This document shows positions 51,419 to 60,765 of a stretch of 64,000 bases of DNA, piece by piece. The stretch is from Primorskyibacter flagellatus (lineage in GTDB: Bacteria > Pseudomonadota > Alphaproteobacteria > Rhodobacterales > Rhodobacteraceae): positions 42,879 through 106,878 of the forward strand of contig NZ_BMFJ01000005.1 in assembly GCF_014638275.1 (NCBI RefSeq), written 5' to 3'. The notes below the pieces were generated by a model. It saw only the letters and a program-made list of their open reading frames with translations, had not been told where the DNA came from and did not search any database. The translations under genes were made by a program, and so were the position numbers. Position 1 is the stretch's first letter. Each line of letters starts with the position of its first letter.

Positions 51419-52927
51419 ATGACCTTTCTCTATGCCCTCAGGCTGAATGCGCGGCGGTTTCCGACGAAACCCGCAGTGGTATTTGAGGGACGCAGCCAGA
51501 CCTACACAGATTTCCTTGACCGGGTGGAACGGATGATGACGGTGCTGGCGCGGCGCGGCATCGGACCGGGCGACAAGGTGGCGGTGATCTCGGAAAATCA
51601 TCCCGATTTCCTTGCCGCCTATGTGGCGGTGACGGGGCTAGGCGCAATTCCCGCACCGATCAACTATCGCATCGCGCCCGAAGTCATGGCCGATGTGGTT
51701 GCCCGCTCGGACAGCAAAACCCTGCTGCTGGGCGATGCGGCGCTGGATCATGCCGATCTGTTCCGGACCGTGGTGGACGACATCGTCACCATCGGCGACG
51801 GGGCCCCGCAAGGACTGCCGCGCCTGTCGGACCTTCTGGCAGACACACCGCCCGATCCGCCGCAAGGGCAGGACGGCACCACGATCATGCTGCACACGTC
51901 GGGGACCACCGGCAAGCCCAAGGGCGCGCTGCGCAGTCTCTTCGGCATGGAGGAACGCGCCATCGAGCAGCGTTTCCGCCCCGACGACCGGGCGCTGTCG
52001 GCGCTGCCGATCTGCCTGTCGGCCGGCTGCACCTATACGCTGCTGCCGCTTTATCTGGGTGCCAGCGTCTATCTGATGCGCCGCTTCGACGGGGCCGCCG
52101 CGCTGCGGCTGATCGAAGACGAGCGGCTGACCGCCACCATGCTGCTGCCCGCCATGCTCCAGCGGATGGTCGAGGCCGAGGGGTTCGCGAGCGCCGATCT
52201 GTCGTCGCTGCGGACTTTGCAATCTGGCGGCGGCGAGATGTATCTCGACCTCAAGCGTGCCGCGCTCGACAAGTTCGGCGATGCGCTGATGATCTATGCC
52301 GCCTCCAGCGAAGCAGGACCCTATGCCAACCTGACCGCTCGGGATCTGCGCCGCAACCTTGCGGGCAACTGCGTCGGCCGCCCCTTCTTCGGGGTGGAAC
52401 TCAAACTGCTCGACGACGATGGAAACGAGGTGCCGCAGGGCGAGGTCGGCGAGATCTGCACCCGCAGCGAAAGCCGCTACGACGGGTATTACAAGGATGA
52501 GGCGCTGACCGCTGAAACCCGGCGCGGCGACTATCTGACCGTGGGCGATCTGGGCCGGATCGACGACGAAGGGCTGCTCTGGTTCACGGGTCGCAAGCGC
52601 GACATCATCAAGAGCGGCGGCATCAATGTCTACGCCCCCGAGATCGAGGAGGCGCTGGCCGGCCACCCGGCGATTGCCGAGGCGCATTGCATCGGCCTGC
52701 CCGATCCGCACTGGACCGAGGCGATCTGCGCAGTGATCGTGCCCGCGCCGGGCGCGCAGCTGACAGCGGCCGATGTGATCGCCCATGCCGAAACCCGGCT
52801 TGACCGATACAAGCGCCCGCGGCGCGTGGTCTTTATGACGGCGGTGCCGCGCAACCTGACCGGCCGCGTTCTCAAGGCTGAACTGAAAGAGGCAGTGCTA
52901 GCGCTGCCAGAGGAGGAAACCCAATGA
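51419..52927 (+). CDS. AMP-forming acyl-CoA synthetase (fatty/aryl acid CoA ligase), 502 aa
   Basis: Adenylate-forming ligase with all core motifs: P-loop HTSGTTGKPKG (159-169), YAASSEAG, GDLGRIDDEGLLWFTGRKRD hinge region, and catalytic Lys in TGRVLKAEL near residue 486. Length is typical. Makes acyl-CoA from acid, ATP and CoA. The start follows GGAGGCGG. Within the DctPQM operon it is the obvious activation step for the imported acid. It overlaps the MaoC gene by 4 bp. Confidence 0.94.
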   Translation: MTFLYALRLNARRFPTKPAVVFEGRSQTYTDFLDRVERMMTVLARRGIGPGDKVAVISENHPDFLAAYVAVTGLGAIPAPINYRIAPEVMADVVARSDSKTLLLGDAALDHADLFRTVVDDIVTIGDGAPQGLPRLSDLLADTPPDPPQGQDGTTIMLHTSGTTGKPKGALRSLFGMEERAIEQRFRPDDRALSALPICLSAGCTYTLLPLYLGASVYLMRRFDGAAALRLIEDERLTATMLLPAMLQRMVEAEGFASADLSSLRTLQSGGGEMYLDLKRAALDKFGDALMIYAASSEAGPYANLTARDLRRNLAGNCVGRPFFGVELKLLDDDGNEVPQGEVGEICTRSESRYDGYYKDEALTAETRRGDYLTVGDLGRIDDEGLLWFTGRKRDIIKSGGINVYAPEIEEALAGHPAIAEAHCIGLPDPHWTEAICAVIVPAPGAQLTAADVIAHAETRLDRYKRPRRVVFMTAVPRNLTGRVLKAELKEAVLALPEEETQ

Positions 52928-53415
52928 CACGGCCCGATCTTTCGGCCCTCAAGGGCCAGCAACTCTACTGGGAGGACCTGAACGAAGGCGACCAGTTCGA
53001 TAGCCCCACCCGTACCATCACCGAGGCCGACGTGGCGAATTTCGCCTGCCTGTCAGGCGACTTCAACCGGCTGCACGTCGATGCCGAATATGCCGCCGAT
53101 TCGGCCTTTGGCCAGCGTATCGCGCACGGGCTTCTGGTGGTGTCGGTGATGTCCGGGCTGACCACGCGGATGCTGATGAACACGTTCCTGGAACCCTCGC
53201 TTCTGGGGTTGCTCGACATGCAGTGCAGCTTTCCCAACCCCACCTTCATCGGCGACACGATTGGCGTGCGCGTTACCGTAGCCGAGAAGCGCGAGACTTC
53301 GAAACCCGAACGCGGCATCCTGTCGTTCCGGCGCGAGGTCATCAACCAGCGTGGCGAAACCGTGGTGGAAGGGGTCTGGAAACTGCTCGTCCGGCGGGCG
53401 CCGCAAGGTGGCTAA
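52924..53415 (+). CDS. MaoC-family enoyl-CoA hydratase, 163 aa
   Basis: Hotdog-fold (R)-specific hydratase. The catalytic motif LSGDFNRLHVD (about residues 43-53) has Asp and His intact, unlike the other two MaoC-like proteins in the window. QRIAHGLLVVSVMSGL and FPNPTFIGDTIGVRVTV are also typical. Start overlaps the ligase stop (ATGA) and the end overlaps the next gene by 8 bp. It would hydrate the enoyl-CoA made by the operon's ACAD. Confidence 0.92.
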   Translation: MTRPDLSALKGQQLYWEDLNEGDQFDSPTRTITEADVANFACLSGDFNRLHVDAEYAADSAFGQRIAHGLLVVSVMSGLTTRMLMNTFLEPSLLGLLDMQCSFPNPTFIGDTIGVRVTVAEKRETSKPERGILSFRREVINQRGETVVEGVWKLLVRRAPQGG

Positions 53416-55519
53416 GCCGGTGGTCGCCCGCGACTTTCCCGATCTTTCGCGGCTCTTGTCGCCACGCAGCGTGGCGATCCTGGGCGCCAGTGAAAGGCCC
53501 CGTAGCGTGGGCAGCGACACCTTGCTGAACCTTGCCGAGCATTCCGACTTCGATGGGCAGATCTTTCCGGTCAACCCCGGGCGTGAAAGGGTGCATGGTT
53601 TGCGCGCCTATTCTGCAATGTCGGCCTTGCCTGGCCCCGTCGATGTGGCGGTGGTGTGCCTTCCAGCCGATGCGGTGGTGGGCGCCTTGCGCGATTGCGC
53701 GGCAGCAGGAACGGGGTTTGCGGTGGTCTTCACCTCTGGCTTTGGCGAAACCGGGGATGAGGGCCGTGCCGTCGAAGCCGAGATGGCTGAAATCGCCCGG
53801 CAAAGCGGGATGCGCATCTACGGGCCGAACTCGCCAGGGCTGAGCAACATCAACCGCCGCCTTGGGCTGACCTTTTCACCGGTATTCAAGAACGACACGC
53901 TGAGCGGCGGCATTGGGCTTGTCACCCAGGGCGGCGGACTTGGCCGCGCCTTCATCCAGGCAAGCGAACGGGGTATCGGCGTTGGCCTGTGGTGCTCTAC
54001 CGGCAACGAAGCGGACCTGACCATGGCCGATGTCGTGTACCACATGGTGGGCGATCCCGACATAAAGGTAATCGCCCTTCTCGCCGAAGGCTTCCGCGAC
54101 GGGCCGCGCTTTCTGGCAGCTGCCCGCGCCGCTGCTCGCGCCGGCAAGCCGGTGGTGGCGATGAAGGTGGGCAAGTCGGACTATGGCGTTGCTGCCACCC
54201 GTTCGCACACCGCCGCGCTTGCCGGATCGGCGGCGGTCACCTCGGCACTGTTTCGCCAGCATGGCATCGTCGAGGTGGAGGATCTGGACGAATTGATCGA
54301 TACGGCGGCGCTGTTCGAGCGCGCCGGCATCGCCCCGCGGCGGGGGATCTGCGTCTATTCCTTCTCGGGTGGCACAGCGGCGCTGGCCGCCGATATGGTG
54401 GGCAGCGCCGGGCTGATCCTGTCCGAACTGGCCCCCGGCACCCGCGCGGGGTTGCGTGCGCTGGCCCCGTCTTATGCGGCGGTCGATAACCCGGTGGACC
54501 TGACCACCCAGGTCTTCACCCAAGACAAGCTCAACCGCGATTGCCTGTCGCTGGTGGCGCGGGACCCGGCCACCGATGTTGTGCTTCTGCCGATTCCCGC
54601 CGACTACGGCCCGATCACCGACCGGTCCGCCGACGACATGGTCGCGCTGGCGCCGGACAGCCCGGCTCTGCTCCTGCCGGTCTGGATGAGCGGGCATCGC
54701 GCCGCTGGCTATGCCACGCTGAACGCGGCAGGGCTGGCGCCTTTTCGCAGCCTCGGCAAGGCAGTGACGGCGTTGAAGCGGCTGATCTGGCGCGGCGACT
54801 GGAGCCCCTCGGGGACCTCCACGCTTGCTCTACCCGCATTTCCGCCCGGCGAGCTTGACGAGGCTGCCGCCAAGGCGGTGCTGGCCGACCTGGGTCTGAC
54901 CGTGCCCGAAGGACGGGTCGTGACCAGTGCCAGACAGGCAGGCGAGGCGGCGCGCGGGATCGGCTTTCCGGTGGTGCTCAAGGCGCTGGTGCCCGGTCTT
55001 CTGCACAAGACCGAAGCCGGGGCCGTGGCCGTCGGGCTGATGGATGAGCAGGCGCTGGCGGCGGCCTGGGGCGCGATGATGACATCGCTTTCAGCACAGG
55101 GGCACAGGCTGGAGCGCGCTCTGGTTGAGCGCATGGAACATGGGCCGGGCGTCGAGGTGATGGCGGGACTGCACCGCGATCCGGTGTTCGGCCCGGTGGT
55201 GAGCTTCGGCCTCGGCGGCGTGATGGTCGAGGCGCTTTCTGACGTCACGCACCGCGCCGCGCCCTTTGGGCGGGACGAGGCGCTGGCGATGATCGACGAG
55301 ATCCGCGGACGCGCACTGCTGGGTCCGCTGCGCGGCCGCCCCGGCGCCGATCTGGGCGCGCTGGCCGATCTTCTCGTGATCCTGGCCGCCCTGGGTGCGC
55401 GCGGCGACATCGCGGAGATGGATCTCAATCCGGTGCGCGCCGGTCCGGCGGGTGCGACGGTGCTTGACGCGGTGATCCTGCGCGCTCCGACCGAGATAGA
55501 AGGAAAGGCAAGGCAATGA
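53408..55519 (+). CDS. ADP-forming acyl-CoA synthetase, fused alpha-beta, 703 aa
   Basis: CoA-binding domain (LLSPRSVAILGASERPRSVGSD), ligase domains with the expected phospho-His in TRSHTAALAG, and a C-terminal ATP-grasp domain (VVLKALVPGLLHKTEAGAV; FGPVVSFGLGGVMVEALSDV; EMDLNPVRAG). I chose GTG 53408, which follows GCAAGG and overlaps the MaoC stop by 8 bp; an ATG at 53351 would give a 19-residue leader unlike the family. It is the second acid-activating enzyme in this operon, so two acids or a release/re-use step may be involved. Confidence 0.92.
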   Translation: MAKPVVARDFPDLSRLLSPRSVAILGASERPRSVGSDTLLNLAEHSDFDGQIFPVNPGRERVHGLRAYSAMSALPGPVDVAVVCLPADAVVGALRDCAAAGTGFAVVFTSGFGETGDEGRAVEAEMAEIARQSGMRIYGPNSPGLSNINRRLGLTFSPVFKNDTLSGGIGLVTQGGGLGRAFIQASERGIGVGLWCSTGNEADLTMADVVYHMVGDPDIKVIALLAEGFRDGPRFLAAARAAARAGKPVVAMKVGKSDYGVAATRSHTAALAGSAAVTSALFRQHGIVEVEDLDELIDTAALFERAGIAPRRGICVYSFSGGTAALAADMVGSAGLILSELAPGTRAGLRALAPSYAAVDNPVDLTTQVFTQDKLNRDCLSLVARDPATDVVLLPIPADYGPITDRSADDMVALAPDSPALLLPVWMSGHRAAGYATLNAAGLAPFRSLGKAVTALKRLIWRGDWSPSGTSTLALPAFPPGELDEAAAKAVLADLGLTVPEGRVVTSARQAGEAARGIGFPVVLKALVPGLLHKTEAGAVAVGLMDEQALAAAWGAMMTSLSAQGHRLERALVERMEHGPGVEVMAGLHRDPVFGPVVSFGLGGVMVEALSDVTHRAAPFGRDEALAMIDEIRGRALLGPLRGRPGADLGALADLLVILAALGARGDIAEMDLNPVRAGPAGATVLDAVILRAPTEIEGKARQ

Positions 55520-56334
55520 CGGCAAAGACGGACATCGGTTTCACCACCCGCGACCGCATCTATGTGCGCGGGCGCGATCTGGCCGATGAGATCCTGGGCA
55601 AGATGGATTTCGTCGACATGATCTATTTCACCGCCACGGGGAAAGAGCCGGATGCCCGCACCCGCGCGATGACCAACGCGATCATCGTCACCGCCACCGA
55701 TCACGGCCTTACCCCCAGCGCCATCGCCGCGCGGATGACCATTCTCGGCGCGCCGGAATCGCTTCAGGGTGCGGTGGCCGCGGGCTTGCTGGGCGCGGGG
55801 AACCATTTTCTCGGCACCATGCAGAACGCCGCGGCCTTTACCCGCGACGAGATCGGCGAGCTGTCCGACAGCGACGACGACGCAGCCTATGCCGCCCGCG
55901 CGCAAGAGGCCGTGCGCGCCTTTCGCGCGGCGCGCCGGATCGTGCCAGGCCTCGGTCATCCGATCCATGTCGACGGCGACCCCCGCACGCCGGTCCTGCG
56001 CCGGATCGCCGGCGAGAATGGGTTCGACGGGCGGCACTGGCGCTTCATGGCGGCCGTCGAGGCCGCCGCCCGCGAGGAATATGGACGTCTGCTGCCCATC
56101 AACGCCGCCGGCGCGGTCGGGGCCACCGTTTCGGACATGGGGCTTGCCCCGATCTGGGCGCGGGCCTTCGCCCTGATTGGCCGATCCGCCGGGCTTCTGG
56201 CGCATCTGATGGAAGAGCTCGAAAATCCGCAGGGTCAGAAGATCTGGGACATGATCCTGGAACAGGACGACTCGGCGGAATGCGCCGGGATTGCCGACCC
56301 GGACCGCGCAGACAGCACGGGAGAGCAAAAATGA
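55516..56334 (+). CDS. Citryl-CoA lyase / citrate synthase-like protein, 272 aa
   Basis: Short, single-chain relative of the citryl-CoA lyase module. A citrate-synthase-type motif GLGHPIHVDGDPR covers residues 145-157, with His148 and Asp155 as likely catalytic residues; TDHGL near 62-66 matches the first active-site His. The protein lacks the large domain of full citrate synthases (over 400 aa). It would cleave or form a 3-hydroxy-3-carboxyacyl-CoA. Its start overlaps the synthetase stop (ATGA), placing it firmly in this operon. Exact substrate unknown. Confidence 0.85.
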   Translation: MTAKTDIGFTTRDRIYVRGRDLADEILGKMDFVDMIYFTATGKEPDARTRAMTNAIIVTATDHGLTPSAIAARMTILGAPESLQGAVAAGLLGAGNHFLGTMQNAAAFTRDEIGELSDSDDDAAYAARAQEAVRAFRAARRIVPGLGHPIHVDGDPRTPVLRRIAGENGFDGRHWRFMAAVEAAAREEYGRLLPINAAGAVGATVSDMGLAPIWARAFALIGRSAGLLAHLMEELENPQGQKIWDMILEQDDSAECAGIADPDRADSTGEQK

Positions 56335-57452
56335 CTGGCACTGCACCGCTTTCGGGGCTTCGCGTTCTCGATCTGACCGAGCTTCTGCCTGGGCCCTATG
56401 CAACGCAGCAACTGGCCGAGATGGGGGCCGAGGTCATCAAGGTCGAACGTCCCGCGGGCGACGCCGCGCGCGCCATGTTCCCCGGCCTCTTTGCCGCCGT
56501 GAACCGCGGCAAGAAAAGCATCGCCCTGAACCTAAAGGATGACACAGACCGCGCGGCTTTCCTGCGGCTGGCCAAACGGGCGGACGTCGTGATCGAGGGT
56601 TATCGCCCGGGCGTGACCGCGCGGCTGGGCATCGACTATGAGACGCTTTCGGCGCTCAATCCCGGCCTCGTCTACTGTTCGGTCAGCGGCTATGGTCAGA
56701 CCGGGCCGGCGCGCGACTGGCCGGGGCATGATCTGAACTACGCGGCGATGGCGGGCGCGGTGGCGATCTCGGGCGCGCCCGACGGACCGCCTGAATACAC
56801 GACGGGCGTGCCGATCGGGGATCTCTCGGCAGCCATGTATGCCATCATCACCATTCTTGCTGCGTTGCGCGGACGCGACGCCACGGGGCGGGGCCAGTAT
56901 CTGGACGTGGCGATCACCGACGCGCTGGCCAGCTGGGTCGCCCCGCGCTACGGTGTGTGGGACGCCGGACGCCAGGCCGGGCGCGAGATCACAAAGGCCG
57001 ATATCCTGCGCCGCGCCGCCTATGGTATCTTCGCGACCGCCGACGGTAAATACATCACCATCGGCGCGATCGAGACGCATTTCTTCCGCCGCCTGATCCG
57101 TGCCACCGGGATGACGGGCTTCGACGATCCTGCGCTTGACGACTTCGCCGCACGCACCGACCGCACGGATGATATCCGCGCCGCCCTGACCCCGCTGATC
57201 GCCGCGCGTCCCTATGCGCATTGGGCGGAGATCTTCGAGGCCGAGGATGTTCCCTTCGCCCCGGTCAACGGGCTGGAGGATCTGGCCCGGGACCCGCAGC
57301 TCAAGGCGCGCGGGATGGTGCGCTCAGCCGGCGCGGCCCAGGTGATGGCCTTCCCGGTGCCGATGGCTGGGATGAGTGATCCGGCGGGCCACGTCCCGGC
57401 AGTGGGCGAGCATCAGGCCGAAATTCTGGACCAAGCCGAAAAGCTGGAGTGA
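56331..57452 (+). CDS. CaiB/BaiF family III CoA-transferase, 373 aa
   Basis: LSGLRVLDLTELLPGPYAT, MGAEVIKVERPAGD, GYRPGVTARLGIDY and SGYGQTGPARDWPGHDLN identify the family; the likely catalytic Asp is in VPIGDLSAAMY. The ATG at 56331 overlaps the previous stop (ATGA). Slightly shorter than the other CaiB proteins here because the loop before the C terminus is compact. It may move CoA from a product acyl-CoA to an incoming acid. Confidence 0.92.
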   Translation: MTGTAPLSGLRVLDLTELLPGPYATQQLAEMGAEVIKVERPAGDAARAMFPGLFAAVNRGKKSIALNLKDDTDRAAFLRLAKRADVVIEGYRPGVTARLGIDYETLSALNPGLVYCSVSGYGQTGPARDWPGHDLNYAAMAGAVAISGAPDGPPEYTTGVPIGDLSAAMYAIITILAALRGRDATGRGQYLDVAITDALASWVAPRYGVWDAGRQAGREITKADILRRAAYGIFATADGKYITIGAIETHFFRRLIRATGMTGFDDPALDDFAARTDRTDDIRAALTPLIAARPYAHWAEIFEAEDVPFAPVNGLEDLARDPQLKARGMVRSAGAAQVMAFPVPMAGMSDPAGHVPAVGEHQAEILDQAEKLE

Positions 57453-57458
57453 GGACCG

Positions 57459-58613
57459 ATGCAGTTTGAGCTGGACGACTGGCAGGAAACGGCGCGGCGC
57501 AGCTTCCGCAAATACCTTGACGCCGAGGTGGCGCCCCTGGTCGAGGCGCACGAGGATGCCCACCGTCCGCCGCCGCCCGAAGTGTTGCAGAAGATGGGCG
57601 AGTTCGGCCTGCTGGGCGGTCTTTTGCCAGAGGCGCAAGGCGGTGCCGGGCTTGATTATCTGACATATTGCGCGCTGCTGTGCGAGCTGTCTCAGGTATG
57701 GCCGTCGCTGCGCAGCATCGTCAGCACGTCGAACCTTGTCCTGATGATCGTCGCGCAGCATGGAACGCCGGAGCAACAGGCAATGTGGCTGGGCGATCTG
57801 GTTTCGGGTCGCAAGACAGCCTTTTTTGCGCTGACCGAGCCGAACGTCGGCTCGGACGCCAGCAACGTGGAAACACGGGCCCGGCGCGACGGTGATGGCT
57901 GGCGGCTGAACGGACGCAAACTGTATATCTCCAACGGGACCGGGGCCGATCTCGGGGTGGTTTTCGCGCGGTCGGGCGACGGCGAACGCGCGGAGGTATC
58001 GGCCTTCGTGGTCGAGGCGGGAACAGCAGGGTTTTCAACCCGAGAGGTCCGCAGCATGGGCATGAATTCATGCCCGCTAGGCGAGCTGCTGTTTGAGGAC
58101 GTATTGCTGCCCGCAGACCACCTGATCGGCGCCGAGGGCGAGGCGTTCGCCATCGCCAAGCATTATCTGAACGTGGGGCGCTGTTTCGTTTCTTTCACCT
58201 GCCTGGGCCTGTCAATTGCCGCCTATGAGGCGGCGCTGCGATATGCGGGCGCGCGAGAACAGTTCGGACGCAAGATCGGCGGGTTTCAACTGGTCCAGCA
58301 GATGATCGCAGATATGTTGACTGGCGTGGAAACCTCGCGGTTGCTGGCGTGCCGGGCCGCTGACGCGCTGGATCGCGGGGCACCGGATCGCGGCCGGGCC
58401 TGTTCCATGGCCAAGCGTCACAACTCCGATACGGCTCTGCGGGTTTGCGAGACTGCCCTGCAAGTGCACGGCGGGGCCGGATACACCCGTGATTTCCCCG
58501 TCGAGCGCTATTATCGCGATGTGCGACATCTCACGATCGCTGAAGGCACCAACCAGCTTCAGGCGCTGCTTCTGGCACAGGGGGCCCTGGGCATCTCGGC
58601 GCTACGGGGCTGA
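57459..58613 (+). CDS. Acyl-CoA dehydrogenase, 384 aa
   Basis: Full-length ACAD with the standard catalytic Glu in LTIAEGTNQLQALLL. Other motifs: FGLLGGLLPEAQGGAGLDY, ALTEPNVGSDASN, WRLNGRKLYISNGTG, AREQFGRKIGGFQLVQQMIADM and VHGGAGYTRDFPVERYYRD. The sequence pattern (Arg near the C-terminal RHLTIAEG) is seen in glutaryl-CoA-dehydrogenase relatives. Last intact gene of the operon; the decay zone starts 75 bp later. Confidence 0.92.
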   Translation: MQFELDDWQETARRSFRKYLDAEVAPLVEAHEDAHRPPPPEVLQKMGEFGLLGGLLPEAQGGAGLDYLTYCALLCELSQVWPSLRSIVSTSNLVLMIVAQHGTPEQQAMWLGDLVSGRKTAFFALTEPNVGSDASNVETRARRDGDGWRLNGRKLYISNGTGADLGVVFARSGDGERAEVSAFVVEAGTAGFSTREVRSMGMNSCPLGELLFEDVLLPADHLIGAEGEAFAIAKHYLNVGRCFVSFTCLGLSIAAYEAALRYAGAREQFGRKIGGFQLVQQMIADMLTGVETSRLLACRAADALDRGAPDRGRACSMAKRHNSDTALRVCETALQVHGGAGYTRDFPVERYYRDVRHLTIAEGTNQLQALLLAQGALGISALRG

Positions 58614-58687
58614 TCGGTCCGCAGTTTGCGCACGGTCTGTCGCCGCTGCCGGTCTGAATGGCAGGCGGAATGCGGGCACAGGGCGGG

Positions 58688-59374
58688 TCAGATTCCCAAA
58701 TACGAACGGCGCACGTGATCGTCGTGGCGCAAGACGTCAGAGGCTGCGGCGAGGGCGATTGTCCCGTTTTCCAGAACATAGGCGCGGCTGGCGAAATCCA
58801 GCGCCATGTAGACATCCTGTTTCACCAGAAGAATGCTCAGGCCGGTGCGGCGCCGACCGTCGAGGGCCTCGTACATCTGCTCGACCATCAGAGGCGCGGG
58901 GCCGAGCGACGGCTCGTCGAGCATGATCATGCTGGGCCGGGCCATAAGCGCGCCCGATCGCCAGCATCTGCTGCTGACCGCCTGAGAGCCCTCCGGCAAG
59001 TTCGCGGGCCTTCTGGCTCAGCATCGGAAAGGGCGTCCTTTCGGTCTTTCGCGTCGAGTGCGGCGCTCGCACCCACGATCAGATTTTGCTCGACCGTGAG
59101 TGACCCGAAGACGTGCCGCGCCTCAGGAACATGGACGAGGCCGAGGCGCGGAATCTCGCTGGCGGCAAAACCGCCGATTTCCTTGCCATCGTGGCGGATC
59201 GCTCTGGAACGGGCGGCCACAAGGCCCGAAATCGTGCGCAGAAGGGTAGATTTGCCCGCGCCGTTCGGTCCGATCACAGCCACGACCTCGCCCTCGGCCG
59301 ATCTCGATGCTGACGCCGTGGAGCGCGTCGAGCAGACCGTAACCGGAGACGAGAGACTCGATCGACAGCTTCAT
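58688..59374 (-). pseudogene. livF: livF-like branched-chain amino acid ABC transporter ATPase, broken
   Basis: Pieces of one LivF-type ATPase lie in different frames: KLSIESLVSGYGLLDALHGVSI, then Walker A GPNGAGKSTLLRTISGLVAA in a second frame, the signature LSGGQQQMLAIGRA in a third, and Walker B IMLDEPSLGPAPLM with the C terminus DVYMALDFASRAYVLENG in a fourth stretch. Frameshifts fall near 59300, 59033 and 58950. The protein cannot be made intact. It lies in the same orientation as the neighbouring broken binding-protein gene. Confidence 0.9.
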
Positions 59375-59400
59375 CTTGGGCCCCGGTTATAGTTTTCGCA

Positions 59401-60531
59401 TCAGTTCAGAGGATTGGGCTCTTCCACAGCCACCTCTGGCGGCCAGATCGTGACCTTTTTCGTGCCGCCGTTCTTCCATTGCGCGATCAGGTTCTGCGAT
59501 CCGACGTTCCTGCCGTGTTCGTCGAATTTGATCCGCGAGAACGGCGAGATCAGCTGATCGCCGGGGATGTCGATCTTAAGGATGGCGGCGCGAAGGTTCT
59601 CGGTCGTCAGTTTCTGGCCGGACTCAAGCGTCTTCTCCAGCACGGCCTTCAGCGTGTAGACACCGCGGTTGCACATCGACGCATAGCTTGACGGCACGAT
59701 GCCGTGCCGTTACTCGTAAGCCTTCACAAAACGCTGGGCGCGGTCCATGTCGGGATTTTAGTAGTCCACCGTGCTGAGATTGACGTCCTCGACGAAGCCC
59801 CTGTCCACCAGTTGCGGGGTGCGCACATCACCCGGACCGCCACTGATTCCGACAATGTAGGGCTTGAAGTCATGCTGCTGCATTGCCTGGAGCTTGGTCA
59901 CCACATCTTCGGTGTAGCCGGCCCAGATCACCATGTTGGCACTCGATGTCTGCACCCGCTTGACCGGCGGCAGAAGGTTGCGATCGCTGCGCGAATACGG
60001 CGCGCTGGCGGCGATCTCGATGCCCCGCTCCTCCAGCAGAACTTCGATCCGCTCGATGGTTCCGGCGCCGCGCGGGCTGTCTTCATAAAGCAACGCCGGG
60101 ACGACGTCGCCTTGCGTCATCAGGTGTTCGAAGAATTCCACGACCGTGGCCGCCTCGGTATCGGCTGTGATCTGATCGGAGAAATACCATTTGTAACCGC
60201 GCTCGAGGAGCTCGGCCGACACCGCCGGCGAGTTCAGGTGAGGAACCCGCGCCTGCTCGGCGAACTGCGCCGCAGCCGATGTGCCTGCGCTGATCTCGCA
60301 GCCAAGGATGACCGGAGCCCGCTCGAGGCGGGTCAACCGCTCCATCACCTGGCGCACCACCCCGGGATTGCCCTGTGTGTCGTAAAGTTGGATCTTCAGC
60401 GGCCGACCGGCGACGCCGCCATCGGCGTTGATGTGCTCAAGGGCAACTGCGATCCCCTTTTGCGCATCCTGTCCGGTCACGGCGATCGCTCCCGACATGG
60501 CGACGATCGCCGGCATCACGATTTCTTCGGC
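59401..60531 (-). pseudogene. livK: livK-like ABC transporter solute-binding protein, truncated, with in-frame stops
   Basis: The frame reads as a Leu/Ile/Val-binding-type protein: GQDAQKGIAVALEHINADGGV, LGCEISAGTSAAAQFAEQARV, and C-terminal CNRGVYTLKAVLEKTLESGQ. Two TAA stops (59758-59760 and near 59712) interrupt one continuous frame within the stretch VDY-NPDMDRAQRFVKAYE. The signal peptide is gone: an in-frame stop at 60532-60534 marks the junction with an IS481 remnant. Not functional. Confidence 0.9.
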
Positions 60532-60536
60532 TTAGG

Positions 60537-60682
60537 TGTTTGATCCCACGGTTTAATGGTGTGATCCTTTCGCAGGAATGGAAGGAGGCCCTATGGGACA
60601 AGTTCGTCACGGAAGCGCCACGACCACGCACGCCGTCAGAACAGCAATACAGCGATCGCAAGCTTCGCTCGCGGCGCTGAGC
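60537..60682 (+). mobile_element. IS481-family transposase, 5' remnant
   Basis: From ATG 60593, preceded by AAGGAGG, the first 30 residues (MGQVRHGSATTTHAVRTAIQ, then RSQASLAALS) match the N terminus of IS481-type transposases. After about 60682 the similarity stops and the frame is meaningless. The left end lies where livK loses its signal peptide. The remainder of the element is missing. Exact ends are uncertain; 60683-60765 holds nothing recognisable. Confidence 0.7.
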
Positions 60683-60765
60683 CCTTGGGTCGCGGGTCGA
60701 CTGACCGCCAGACTACGGCGCGCATTGCTGACTCGAAGGGTGCGATACCGCAAAGGGAAAAGAAA

